Notes under the pieces: model-generated
Database searches by the model: none
The model's input: only the letters and a program-made list of their open reading frames with translations
What the model was told of the DNA's origin: nothing
Part shown: in pieces, positions 21,985 through 36,000 of the stretch
Layout of the letters: the number at the start of each line of letters is the position of its first letter
Numbering within the stretch: position 1 is the stretch's first letter
Position numbers and translations under genes: made by a program
Source: Aplidium turbinatum
Lineage: Eukaryota; Chordata; Ascidiacea; Aplousobranchia; Polyclinidae
Direction of reading: 5' to 3'
DNA length: 64,000 nucleotides
Assembly (NCBI GenBank): GCA_918807975.1
Contig: OU964919.1
Coordinates: forward strand, 14,898,001 to 14,962,000

Positions 21985-24055
21985 GTATAGGCTATACGAA
22001 GTATTTTTTTGCTTTGAGAAACAAAACCTTTAAACATGTAGCCTACAGTGGACCTACTGTTAAAAGTACATGCCTTTAGTTTAAACGATCAACCTCAGTA
22101 CCGTAATTGAACTTCTGTCAGTCATTTTAAATCAAAAACTATGTAAGTAGGCTATGTGAAACTGTCAGGATTAAGCTTCTGGAAACGTTTTCTTAGTGTG
22201 AGGATGAATATTTCTAAAGTGTAGTAATATCTGATCTAGTAGAAGACTGGTGAGTGTTGATGTAAAACGCTTAGGATCACGCTGAAAAGTAGGGCTATTG
22301 CAGCTATTTAAAATGCATTTTGTTGATAGGACAATAAGACTTCTGTTGATGGTTTAGTAAACTTTAATAGAGTGCTCTGCTCTTTCATGAAACACAGAAG
22401 TATATCTCTCAAGCAACATATGATCATCGAGCCACATAAGTTAGTAGCCTACCGGTATACCAAGAAGGAATCAAAAACAAAAATTTCTAATTCAACAATT
22501 AAATTGTAGCCAAGTTTTCCAAAATGATTTCGGGGTTAATATGAGGACTGAAGAGTGCCGCTCACATACAGATAGTTTGAACTTGTTCTGAAAGTTTTTG
22601 TGTTTCAAACTTTTAAATTGAAAAAATGAAAACTTTAATTAATATGATCAAACACGGATTACAGTTTTCAGAATTTTTTTGTTTATCAATAACGTGCAAA
22701 AACATATTTCCTTTCAATGTTATTTCAGAAGATTATATATTTACTTTACACGACATAATTTTTCAAGACTATCATGTTATTTTTGTGTTTTTGTTGCTGC
22801 AGTGGTTAGCGGATCTGATGACACGCTAGTACACTAGTATAGACCTAATAAGAAAAAGTAAATCATATTATATACGAAAAACCCAACAAACCAACTACAT
22901 TTGTGGCGTAGGCATGGACAGTCATACATACATTTTGACCGGATTTTAAGCAATGATGTCAAATTTGCAAAAAAATATGAAAGCTAAATCAGTGACGTAG
23001 CTATAAAGATAGTTTTAGGGGGCAAACGTCATTTAATGCGAATTACAACGGTGCGATATTAAAACGTTGTAATAGCATTAAAATGTATTTTTTGGGGGTA
23101 GGGCAAAATAAATTAGGAAGGAAGCGATTGTCACCCCCAAGGCCTCTTGTGGCTAGGTCTCTGAGTTAGCCTAAGTTCGCTTGGAACCAATGTCAGATCT
23201 CAATTTGTAAAACAGCAAGTAGCCTATTTAGCCCTAAACATCGTTGATTTGTGAAAATAAACATAAATACAAGTAATAAAAAGCTTTTTTCTTGAGTATA
23301 ACTGTGAAGTTTAATGTAGATGGTGATTATGCATACATTTTAGCAAAACAGTCCTCTCCAGCTCACAAAATTGGTCTTTTTTACAGTCACTCATCGTCTA
23401 ACTAAGATGTCAAATCAAAACCTAAAAAAGAGTCATGTTGCTTGCTGGGACACTGTTTTGCATTCAGGAACAAAGTGACACATAACAAAAGAAGAAACGT
23501 AAAGCAAACATACAATTTTTAACTAATTTATGAACAATTAACTAATTTGAGTCCAAACTGCTGTTAGGTTTTGTAGTTACCATAGACTGCATCTGTCGCC
23601 CCTTGTTACATGTTTTAAGTGGTATGCATAAGACTTCAATTCAAGGTCGTGGAAAAAATACTGTGGGCTCGTATTGAATTGTACAGTCACAAAATCTTTT
23701 AACAGCAGAAGGTTACAATACAACTTTATGAAATTACATTTTTATAGTGACTCTTAATATTGCGATGCATATCTGGCATAGGATACGTATAACGCAACAC
23801 AATTAACAAGTGCATTAGGCTACTGTCCATCTCTTGCTGGTTTTACAAACTTACACTGCCAATACGATATTGATTGTTATACTGCAATAGTCATAACCTA
23901 ACAAGTTGTAATTTTCACGCTTTATCCAAATTGTGTGCAGCTGAAATGCAGAAATAAAACTCTTTAGTCTGGGGTTAGCTTTTTCGCACTTGATAACTTT
24001 TTCCAGATACACAGATAGTCTGTAGGCTATGCAGTGTTTCAGTGTCTGATACCCC
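21985..24055. other. Tail-to-tail intergenic region
   Basis: This AT-rich DNA separates the 3' ends of TSSK (+) and DUOX (-). Apart from the MITE-like piece at 22990-23163, I recognise no repeat or gene. The DUOX 3' UTR must lie in its right part. Confidence 0.6.
22990..23163. mobile_element. Possible hAT MITE
   Basis: Left CAGTGACGTAGCTA and right, reversed, CAGAGACCTAGCCA are similar inverted ends, 174 bp apart, with a G-rich interior. The flanks AGCTAAAT and AGTTAGCC match at only four positions. Confidence 0.45.
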
Positions 24056-27000
24056 TTAGAAGTTTTCAAAGTGGTGCAAGAAAGATGGACCCTCATATTT
24101 GTTCAGCTGACTGCATGTCTCATCGACCCCGTTGGTCATCGGTGGAGGACCACAGCTAAAAACTCCAAACTTGTCAACCTTAAAAAACAAGAAAAATTGC
24201 ATAAGGATATATCTATTCTATGGTCAATATCACTCTTTCAACCAAACCGAAGTGTTGCTAGTTTTTCTGCATTTTTGTTTCACTTTGTGTAATCCCTGTC
24301 TGCAAGGGTGTAGGTGAGTGCTAAGAAAAAAAATCTTGGAACTCACATTGTTATATATACCATAATGAGTATTCCAAAATACTTGATTATATTTTTAATA
24401 ACACTTCAGATTTACTGCTATGTTTTGGTAAGCTAAAGTTATGGAAAATATTTTTTTCGTTATAGGGCAATTAAAGGCAATTGTCCGCCCCGTTAACGCA
24501 GTAGTTAAGCGCCTGACTCAAGAAGATGGAATAATTCCCTGGCAACAACATTTCAACAATCGGAAACTTTACCCTGTCAATCTCGGTAATTAACCCTGCG
24601 CAAAAAGCTTCTACAAGAATGCAAAATTACCAGAAATAACGAATCAAAGACTTTGTCAGTCCGAGGATGAAGATTCAAACTGACCAACCAGCCTATACTT
24701 CAAAAAAATTGTGCTGAATCGTTTTTCTTTAGGCTATTACAGCGCAAATGAATACTGTACCTGTTTATGTGTTTAATGTAATAAATTAAATATTTCCTCG
24801 AAATTAGATTTGATTCTTGATTTGTGAATACGCAGCATTTTCTCAGGTTGGAGAAAGTAGCAATGTAAGTTGATGTGCGTACAGTAGTAACAAAAGAGTT
24901 GTAGCCTATAGGCCTACTACCGAAAAAAGTGTGATGTTAACAGTACGTATACATTACAGCAGAGTAACCAAATAAAGTTTTAATATTTTATGCTTACATC
25001 CGGGTGTTCATCAGACAAAGAAGCAAAAAAGGCTTTAAAGTCTGGACGTCCAAAGTGGGTAACAGCCCTAAGTCCGGTGAAGAGGGATTTTCCAGCAACT
25101 TTTTGGAAGTGTCTTTCACAGATATACTGAAACGTAATATTACGAATAAGTTTTATGTAACAACCTCAACAAGCTGATGGATTTTAATACACGGAAAGAT
25201 CCCCTACTCAGTTGCTGAGCTTCGAGGAATGAAAAGACAAAGTTTTCATCACACTAGGCCAGGGGTCACCAAATGGCGGCCCGCGGGCCGCATGCGGCCC
25301 GCCATGGCATATCGCTGCGGCCCGCGGAAGGTACCAGCGTACAAGTATAACCAAAAATACTTTTCTTGAGGAGTCAATGAGCATGAAGGTAAAAAATACT
25401 TTCCGGGAAGAATATTTTCGCTGTGCATACGATTCCACCGACCGACCATTCAGATTGTAGTTCTAGGTGGGGGTCGCTCAACGTTATTCCAATGCGATGT
25501 CCAGCCACACTGTCCCAGTGGTTGATTAAAACGTCTGTTTTCAAATTTCGAAATTGTCTGTGAGCATAGGGTTGCTTATTTTAAGTTTGTAAGTGTCATG
25601 TAAACACTAGTGTGCGTTTCACCGTTATTGTGTTTCACAAGCATTGTTCCCTTTAAGCAAGTTTTTGTTAGCAAAATAGGCCGGTGTGCCAACTCAATTT
25701 ATAATAAATTGGCAAAGTAAGCTTATTTGCCTACCGGTATATATAAATTTAAAGACATTTTCTGGTGGTATCAAGAAAATGAAATATCTTGTCACAGGTA
25801 TTGGTTGTAGGCCTATTATTTCTGGTTGTATTTTCATAAGACAACTTCTGCTTGTATTATGAAATATTTAGTTCGTTACTGCAAAATTTTGTTAATCAAC
25901 AATTCTTGCCATGCTGATAAGCACTGCAAGTGACAGTTGTCTAATAATCAAGAAATACGGTTTTATAGACTCTCACAAAAAGATGAAAAACCAACTCATT
26001 GCTTTTTTAGAGGGAACACCGTTCATGAGTTACGATAGAACGTTTTTTTAGGTGATTTCTACAAGCGTTTGTTTCATGGTGCCTAGTTTCTTTCTCCGCT
26101 GATATGTTAGCAGCATAGCAGGTCACTGTTGTTGCCTGTATTGCGATGTGTCAAACATTTCTTTGGTTACTGAAACTGTTAATTGCAAGATATCTTTTGC
26201 GAAGCAAAGTGACATCACTCTTGCTTGGCGATGAATATTCTAATGAAACCGTTCGCATCGCTACAAGTGCGCAAAACAAGTGGCCTTGTTTATTAGACAT
26301 TGTTAAGGAAGTCAAAAGTGTTGTTAAAGGAGCTTGGCCTGGCGGTAGCGTTGTTCGACTAATTTTGTTGCTGCGGTATTCTAAGATAAATAGTAACAAC
26401 ATGTAACGATGAATACTGGGTACGAAATGCGTTCATTTCTAGCATCAGAGTCAACCTACCTAAAATTTTATTAGTGCGGCCCGCCACAGCTCTCCTTAGT
26501 GCCAAAGTGGCCCGCATGCAAAAAAGGTTGGTGACCCCTGCACTAGGCCATCGGCACTAACGAGAGTAGGGGGGCCAGTTGCTTTTTCTCGGATGCCTTT
26601 TCTTCAGCAATTACGCCCACCTAATTTATTACGCTCTGGCTAGAGATAAGCAGACAACAAAGCCCGGTGTCGATCCAGGTTTACATTATTGGAAAACCGA
26701 AGCCTCATCCGCTACACCATCCAACCGCCGAGCCATTCCATCTTCCATCAAAAAGGGAAACAGTTTATGTTTTGATACATTTGCAAAGTCATGACTTTAG
26801 TTTCTTTAATTTAGGTTCTTTAAGGTTCTGCATTAAGGTTCTTCAAAGGTCCCGATCCCAAACGTTTTGCATTTGGGTTATTTCTGGTCTAGCAGAAATT
26901 GTTTCAATTTACATAGGCTATAAAACAGGCGTTTAATAAACTTTGAAACTGACAACTGTAAAACAATCTGACAAACTGTAGCCTACCAAATTATAATTTT

Positions 27001-30000
27001 ATAAAAAGGGAAAAATAAACCACCCAAGTCTATGCTTAAAACTGTTATCATTGTAGTTATTTTTTTCACTGGCGACCGTTTTTGATACACGAGTCAAAAG
27101 TGTCACTAAGCTTTTTTCTAAAGTTTCATAATTAAACGGGTGAAATATATTTTAAACACACCAGCATAGTGGTTCTTAGGTCAAACTTTTGGGGGAATTG
27201 TGTGATGAAGATATGGGTGTCCAGAATTCCTTTCACGTCCTTCTCCTCTGCAGCTTGAATGATGTCAGTCAGCCATTCGTATTGCTTTTGATCACGGGTA
27301 ATCCAAATAAAATAGACCTGCACACACATATTGCAAATAATGTATTTGCAAATCTCTGAATGTCTGTAAATAGCTTTCCAGATGCCGTATCAAAATCGGT
27401 ATTTTTACATTGATTCAATGATTCAACAATTCGTTTAGACCAGGGGTCACCAAACTTTTTTTTAAGGGCCTGATTGCTGCAAGATTAACAGCTGCGGGCC
27501 GGATGCAAATTGCCAAAAATATTGCAAAATATTGCGAAAAGATACACAACTATTTAAAATCTCCATTGACTTGAATTGAGCACAATAAATAACAAAGTCA
27601 GCGGTGGAATAGCAAAGTTGTGATGAAAATCGAAAGGTTGCTGGAAAATTTATCCCCTGCTGTGATACACTACAGGGCATCGTGCTCTTGAAAAAACATT
27701 ACATCTTTCCATATTTGGCTTAAGCTGTCCCCATTTGTGGTGGCCTAATGATAAACAGCAACGTCAGTCCTTTACAAAAAGTTTGGTAACTTTTTTCCTT
27801 AACAGTTGTAGTGCAGCTGTTATTTCCGCAGTACGTGGCGGGCCGGATGAAATCAGTTCGTGTTCCGGATGAAATCAGTTCGTGTTCCGGGTGAAATCAG
27901 TTCGGTTCCGGCCCGCGGGCCGTAGTTTGGTGACCCCTGGTTTAGACTACGATAAGTTTTATTTTAGCAAAGCAATAACAAGCCTATGTTGTTACCAAAG
28001 CGCAGAGACAACATCAACGAAGGGAAAGTATGGGAAGTGTATCAAAGAAATTAAAAATCTTCAGGCAGGTGTAAACCACAACAATACTTGATATGAACGA
28101 CTCGGTTACATGTCTTGTAATACAAACAAATTGATTTTCACACGAATCAGTTCAATCACAAACAGCTAAAAATCGATTTCGATCAGCTAGCAGCTAGATC
28201 ATCTTCAGTTAAGCTGAAAGCAAACAGTTTTGATTGTGCTGTTTGCTTTCAGCTGAATTGAACATGATCTCTGCTAGTTGATCGAAATCGATTTTTAGCT
28301 GTTTATGATTGAACTGACTCGAGTGAAAATAAATTCGTTTGTATTACAAGTGTAGTATCGTTCTTGATTTCAGGCGAGTCAGTTCAAAGTTAAAAGTTCA
28401 AAGTTCAAAGTTTAAAGTTAAATAGAAATGAAAATAAACTCATTAGCGCAACCAAGGAAACGACCTGAATTAACTGGCGCAACCAAGCATCTTGGCAGTG
28501 CCAATTTTTTTTGATTATGTGGTAATTGTTAAATTGATGTGGAATAACAGATGCTCAATGGAAATTTTTGAACGCCAGACAGTCAGACCGTGCGACATAT
28601 ATTAGCCGTTTTATAAATCGGATTTAGAAAGTATTTTACTAAAAAAACATTGAATTTCAACAGCGGCCACGGCTTAAAAATTCCGAAATCATTGTCACAC
28701 CTGCAGCAACGGCATGATCCATATGAAACATGCCTGACCAAGTTTTAAGTTGCATCGGCTAAAACTAATATCCAGAACGGACTTATTATGACAATCAGTA
28801 GGCTATAGGCCTAGGCCTAAACCATGGCGACCCGGATTGCTATTGCCTAATAAACTATGCAAATTAAACTAAATTGAGGAATTTACTGAAAAAATTAATC
28901 TACCTTTTTGCATGTAATCTTGGTTCCAGAATGAGTGACACTGATCAGATCCTTGAGGATGGATGCGAACGGAGTTACACCAATGCCGCCGCCAACCAAC
29001 ACAGAGACATCGTACTTGTACCAGTCCTGATGTCCTTCTCCAAATGGCCCGTCAACCAAAAGCTGAGATCATCATAAAAATGAAAAGATTGAAACTAAAT
29101 TTAAAACTTTTTTGTTGAAAAAACGTTAACAATACTGTTCAACGTATTAAGACTTGCAAGAGTAAGAAAAAAATTAATCGAATAATTGCGCAATGTGATT
29201 TGGATATCATAGGTTGTGAAAGCCAAAAAAGGTCCAAACTTTTTTGTACCTTAGGGTAAGCAGCGTCTCGTAATACTTCCGGATTATAAATGTTTCTGAG
29301 GTTGATTGTCCAAGGTCCAACTGCACGGATGTGGAGCTTGAGAGTGTCTTCACTCGGAGCAGATGTAAGAGTGAAAGGATGGTATTCACCAGGAGATTGA
29401 GCAAGGCAAGCAATCCGAACCTAGTCAAGTATGGTCTTATAAGTTCTGTTGTTATAAAATAAACAGCCTACAAAGAACGGAGTAACAATAACGTAAACCA
29501 AATATCATAAAGGGCACAAAAAGTTTGCCTTACTTATTGTAAAAATACTAAGAAAAATAATAATTATTAGGTTATCTATAGGCTAGTAGTTTGTTTAAAA
29601 AAAGAGCAAAAGCGAAAAGTTTATTATTTTAAGCATTTCCATACAGTGAGTGCTAATATTCATGATTTCAATTTGTTAAAAATAATTCCTTTAAGTGCCT
29701 TCCGTCTAACGTCATGCAAGACATTGTATAACATCTTTGTCTCAAATACTTAAGAAATTTGATCTATAATTGTTAACCTAAAACTTTGTCCATTAACCTA
29801 TACTGAGAGTCTACTTTTCTTTAAGCTTTGATCTTGTCCTTCCCAGGTGGAAGTATATTTTTTTTTATAAAATTTTTACTCAAACAAACTTGTTACCCAT
29901 TGTCCAGCTTTGTAATCAAAGTTGGTTGGTCGTTTGAACTCAAGGTACGTCACGTCGGAAGGAAGAAGCTCTGCGTTCACCACCGATATCTCAGCTTTGT

Positions 30001-30076
30001 TTCTGCTCAAGCTGTAGAGCTTATCGAGCGTGTAAAGTATGAGCGGTCCCAGCAAGAAGTAATAGGTAAATGGGTT
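24056..30076 (-). CDS. DUOX: DUOX exons 26-31: FAD and NADPH domains, C-terminus
   Basis: Exon 29897-30076 ends the membrane part ([16 protein letters not shown]) and starts the FAD domain (YKAGQW). Exon 29250-29420 has the FAD motif HPFTLTSAP. Exon 28904-29062 has DGPFGEG and the nucleotide-binding [14 protein letters not shown]. Exon 27162-27317 has [16 protein letters not shown]. Exon 24998-25126 has [17 protein letters not shown]. Exon 24056-24178 has FSCGPPPMT and ends HHFENF-stop, the conserved NOX/DUOX C-terminal aromatic residue. A 1.3-kb hAT lies between the last two and the exon at 27162. Confidence 0.94.
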
Positions 30077-33000
30077 CTATACAAAAACATCATTAATGTG
30101 ATGCTTTATAACTTATATATTTTATTTTTGGTCATTTTGCCACAGTATTTAGAGATGCTTCTTTAAGGAAACAGTGGTCTAACCTAAAGCAAGGCACTAA
30201 TTTATACAAACTTATTGTGGCCTCTCAGTTTAGTAGGCTATAGCTTAAAAAAGTAAAATTTTGATGCAGACTAAGCAAATGAATCTGGTTTCGTCGGCTG
30301 GGTGGCCGAGTGGTGAGATCATCTACGCTCTACGCGACATTCAAAAGAACGTTTTCAAGAACGTGGGTTTGACACCGTTCCAGAGCACGCGGCTGTGTAC
30401 AGTATCCATAAAGACACTTAATGGCAACTGAAAATAAGGGGATCAGCTGACTCGAAAACTAATTTTATGTCATCTCGCTGCTTCTTGTTGTCTGTTGGTA
30501 TCGCATCTGTGATCACAGTGTAGCCTACTGTTGTGTATATGTTGTCGCAATTGACGCAAAATAAAACATGATTATTATTATCTGGAACTGAAAGTGGTGA
30601 AGTACCTGCACCAAAAATCCACTTCCGTGAAGGATCATAAAAAGATAAAGGATAAAGTACCCAGATTTGTGAGTCCACCAAAACCACTGGAAAACGTGCT
30701 GTCGAGCATAGGGGGTAGCAAAGGTGTACCTTAAATACAAAGTAAAAACCTGCTAGTTGGAAAGTCATAGGACAATATATGCATGTATGCTTACTGTATG
30801 TTACTTATGTATGTATGAAGTGACTTAATTACTTTAAATTTCGAAGTACGAAAAGCATTTATTTGGTGTTTATTTATTGAGAAAATATGTTGAACTAATA
30901 AGCTATTTTCACTTGAGAGTAAAAGCAAAAAACGCAACTATTTTTGAGTTAAATCCCTTACATGACAATAAGGTTCAGGGTCAAAATCACTCCGGTGATT
31001 CCAGTAATAGTCTGCCAGCACCAGTAATGGAACTTGGGCAATACGTCACTAGGTCGGAAAAAGTCGCGGAAGAGGCAGGTCAAGTCACCAGCTGGTTGAG
31101 TCGCAATCGAATAGAAATTGCAAGAATGTCCAATGATATGAATCGCTAAAAATATTATGATTTAGTTTAGCTATGAATGTTAACTTTAATCAAACGGTAC
31201 AAATGTGAAGGCATAAGTTTTGACTAAACGCAGTACAGCTCCAGACTGCACGGCCTTTGAGAAAGTATAGCAGCATCAGCCTACTTAAACTTACTTAGAT
31301 TTAATAAAAATACAGAGGCATAAGCTACAAATCAGTTCACTTTTTTGTTTATACGGATCTAGACCTTGAAATGCATTGTGCAAAACAAATATTCAGTTTC
31401 AAAGCGTTTTAATTCCGTCTCTGAAACTACAAGATTGATATTGTGTGACTATGAATACATATACACACAATCTCAGACCGAATTGCATCTTCACGTAGAC
31501 GCACACTTTCATCGCAAACACTTCATTAGCATTACACATTAAAAAGAGTGATCTTTCCACTACAAACGTTGTCATCTTACCAGTGACCAGAACAGCAGTC
31601 CAGGCGATGATTCTATGCATTGTCACAGCTGAGTCAAAAGGAATGAAGCGATGAAGAAAAGTCTCACGAAGAGCAGTGATCGTGTTCCGGCTCATGGTGA
31701 CGAGGAGCGAGGAGTAAGTGAACATCATTGCTGAGGCAGCCCCACGAGTTATTGACACACCAAAGCCAGCAATTCGACGAAGGCCTGCCCATTCTCTCTC
31801 CACAGAGAAAACTAAAATATGCATCGTGCATTTATTATGTCTCTGTGTAAGATTAGCCAACTTTTAATAACTTAGATAAATATATAATTGGTTTATAAAA
31901 CGTTTGAAGAATGGTCATTTTTTTTTTCGCATTTTTGTATATTCAAAGGTGGCTGTATTCAGCGCCGTATTTACCATTAGACTAGAAAGGCTGAAGCCTA
32001 GGGCCTCAAGATTTAAGGGCCTCAAAATTTAAGATGTACCACGTATATTTAAAAACTTTTAAACACCATTGTAAAAACCTTCACCTGGTAATAAAGTGAA
32101 ATTTTCTGGTGAACTTAAAAGTTTCACCAGTTCATAATAGTTGTATTTTTTAATTAAATTTATAATACCAATGTTGGTGTACACCCATCAACTGGATCGA
32201 ACATGTATGATATACTTGATACCTTTAAACAAATTGAAACATTCAAAAAGTAGTATTTTTTCGATTTTTAGTTTAGTTTCTAACTGGTAAGATATTGAAG
32301 AAAAGGATTTCGATGCCGCAATTATCATTCAGTGACATTGCCCTTAACAGGACTGCAACAACCGGAGCAAGATCTTCGCAGAAGTAATCAAGACATTTCG
32401 TTTTTGAATTTTGCATCTTTTTTTTGCATTTTCTGGGGCCAGTCAATGGCATAATAATATGGTCTATCCTCTAGTCTAGTAGACTTACATTTGAATACCT
32501 GAAATGAGAAGGGTCCAAGTCCACATTTTTGGCAAAATGCGTTTTACCCACCATCGTAATACTAACGCCTAGAGCTACCTTATGAGCAAATCAAAGGTCC
32601 AAATCCACGCTTTGAAACGTGTTATCGAAGGCAAATAAATTTGTATGATTATCAGAATGGCCCAAGTCCAGGACTTCGGCCATTCTTTCATAATATTTTT
32701 TTTTTACATTTTTAGGCCATATACATTCTTATTCTTAGGCCATTCTTTCATAAATTGACGTTTCAAAGAATATGATGGGACTCGTTCGAAATAAATTTCG
32801 GATCCTTAAGCCTAACGCTCTTCCTACCTTAGAAGCTATAGTCAGTGCTATACTAGCCAAGTGCCGATTAAGGCTGCAAAGAAGCAAGATGTTATCAAAC
32901 TGAAAAAATACTTGCGCCAAGAAACAAGAGACATGATAGACCAACTCGTTACAACGGAAGATGCATTCTTTGATGCACGAAACTTAGACTATGAAAACTA

Positions 33001-36000
33001 AAGAGTTACTTTTTACACAAACTGCTTTTATCTTACGCAATGAACTGAAAAACTGCTTTTACTGTACATAACAAAAGTCTCAGATTTCTTTCATGATGAA
33101 TGTATTTTGATATGACAATGGGGCAAGGTCAGTGGCGTACCTAGTGAGAGCGCCTCCTCCCCCTGCGTGGCTTTTGTCACTGCATCTTCAGCTAAGAAAC
33201 GCTCCGTTTTTAGTCCCAGAAAGTTGTTTTTCAAAACAAAAAAGGTCTTCAACCTCGAGAGGGGGCCCTTAAACGTGGAGCTCTTTAGGTGTGGGCCCCC
33301 CTGCGACTGCAGGGGGGTTACTACGCCAGTGGGCAAGGTGCTATCTATCAATATATTCAAGCAAAGCGCAGTGCATTACAAATTTGTGAGGTCCTGAATA
33401 TAAGAAGGGTTCAAATCCAGTGAGTTTGACGATCCGCACCGCATAAACTATAACGCACAGCAACACACAATACAGCTTTTTTGTTGTCTATTCCCATGAG
33501 TAACTACCCACATTAACCAGGCTTGGATATCTTTAACAAAAAAAAAAAAATTGTGAAGTTTTTTTTTGATTTTCTCAAAATAGTATCACTTGGACTTGGG
33601 CCATTCTCATTTTCAGGTATTCATTTGTCAAGACCATCTAAGTTTTCATCAAGTCTATAACTTACAATAAAAGCGCTCAGCAAAAATAGCTGCTGTGACG
33701 ATCATGTACAGAGCCAACCAAAAGATCTGAAGACGGTAGTTTTGAATGTAGTTTTCAATAGCGTAGATCTTCTGCCAAAATGGACTTTTCTCGTACGTTC
33801 GTTTTTGGACATCGACTCTGATCTTTGATTTACGATCTGCTCTACTGCGGATGCCTCCTGTTCCGGCGGATGAACTTTTACTCCTGCCAAAAGAATCAAT
33901 TCATTTTTTGATGTCAATTCGCTTACATAAAGCCGTAAAGATTTTAAAGAATGCAGCAAGTAGCCTATAGTTGGGTATGCAAATCATGTTTTGCAGCTTG
34001 TATCCTAAACAACCTTTCAATCTACACACTGTAAATATCAAGAATCATTAATGGCACTAAGCAAACTACTACGTTACATTTTAAGCTATTTGGTCATTTT
34101 TTTGGTTTATATTTTCACTAACATGCAAGCTATAAAAACAAAATTTAGAAACCATAAACTTTATAAAAAAAAAAGAAATATCGAACAAGAAAAGTGAGAA
34201 AATAAAATGACACGCTGCATCATTTCTATAAAGAAGTTAAGTCTATCTCCAGGCAACAAAATACAAAAATATCTACCCCAACAAGGAAATACAAGACTAC
34301 TACTGAAAACTGCTTCTGTGTAAGATGTAACCAAACAACTTACTTGTCAGCGTATGCTCTGACGGTCCGGCGTGCTCTCACCCCCCTGTTCTCACGAGCA
34401 GGAGCAGAATGCATCACAGTTTGCTGGCGATTCTTGTCAATTCCTGAATGGTAATAGTATTTTTATATAAATCAGCAGAAGTTTAGTGACTGTCGAAGTG
34501 TGCGTGTGCATTCCATTCATGTGCAAAGTTAGTTAGGGAAGCACCAGAGGTAACTATTTTGACATGCTTTAGCTAAGTTTTATTGGTCAGATTTAGCATA
34601 CAATATCCTTTAGTCAAAAATTTAATTTAAATTAATTTCCGTCATGTGCATATAACTTCTATAATAATTTCACCATGACAATCGATACATTCAAACTTGA
34701 AGCTTGGGTCACAAAACTAAAAGCTTATGATTTCACTTGTCAACTAGAAATGAATCTATTTCTAATGAATTTAGCTAATTGCTGTAGCCAATTATTAAAA
34801 ATAAAGGAGGTAGCATAAAGTTATACTCATGGGTTTATATTTTTGTAGCAATCAAACATGCAAGGTTAGTTTCAATTCATCTTCTTGAAAGGAAATTGTT
34901 TTAATTATTTGTAAGAAAAGGAAACTGTGTTTTATTTATAACGTATTTTTATTGGTTAGTGTGTTAGCGTTTGAATTAACAGAAAACGATTGAAGAATCC
35001 ATGAATTAAATAATGTAAAAATTAGAAGCAAGGTTACTTATTAGTAAATTCATTGGTAATCACAATGTATTTCTGCAAGCTATTGGCTTAATTCGTAAAT
35101 AGTATTAAAATTATTATCAATCATTTCAGAAATTTCATCAGGTTAATAATTCTGAATCAAGGATTTCACCTGAGGTTTGTCCGCTGTCCGCTTAAAAAAA
35201 TAATGTCAGGTCATTTAGTTTATTGCTAGAAAAATCCGGAAACAATTAAACAAAAACGGAACAGCAGTAGACTACCAAAAATGACCAATGGAAAGTAAGC
35301 TACTTTAATTTATTTCTCCAAACACAAGTATTCTTAATTATCGCGTAGCCTTCACGCTGCAATAGCTAGTCATTATAGAATTGACTTCCATGACTTGTGA
35401 TTCCATGGATTCTATGATATCTGTTATTATATTGACTACAGAATAATTTTACTGGTGACGAGTAGGATATCACTAAGCTAAAATTGTACGAAAGTTTTCA
35501 CACAGTATAACAATAGCCTTTGAATCTATGAGCGGCTTTAGGATCAAAATAAAGGTGTGTGATGTAATAATAAAACACTAGTCTCTACCACCTAAAAGTA
35601 ACGACTTCGATTTTATTAGTGTTGTATTTTATACCAATAAAATAGAATTGTTACGTTTTAACATTGAAATATTATCAACAATGATCCTATCTGTACGACT
35701 CTGAGACTAGCGCGACAGGCTATAAATGAATTGTTGAGTTAGCTAGGTACCGTCATCTACTATTATGCAATTGATTGAGTTTCGCTTTTAGCAGCATGAT
35801 CGTAGCTTACTTCACAATGTAGATTTAAACGATCTGTCTTAGCCTGATGCTGCGAGTTTGCTGTGGCAATAGTAAGTTGCGCAAGCTTTCGGAACACAGT
35901 TCCCTAGTCATGTGCTATGATGATCGTTCATCAGTTCATCATAGCACATGACTAGGGAACTGTGTTCCGAAAGCTTGCGCAACTTACTATTGCCACAGCA

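Noticed and set aside
25260-27939. Reading the hATs at 25260-26540 and 27441-27939 as one element
   Set aside because: Each has its own perfect 8-bp duplication (CACTAGGC and GTTTAGAC), and a DUOX exon lies between them.
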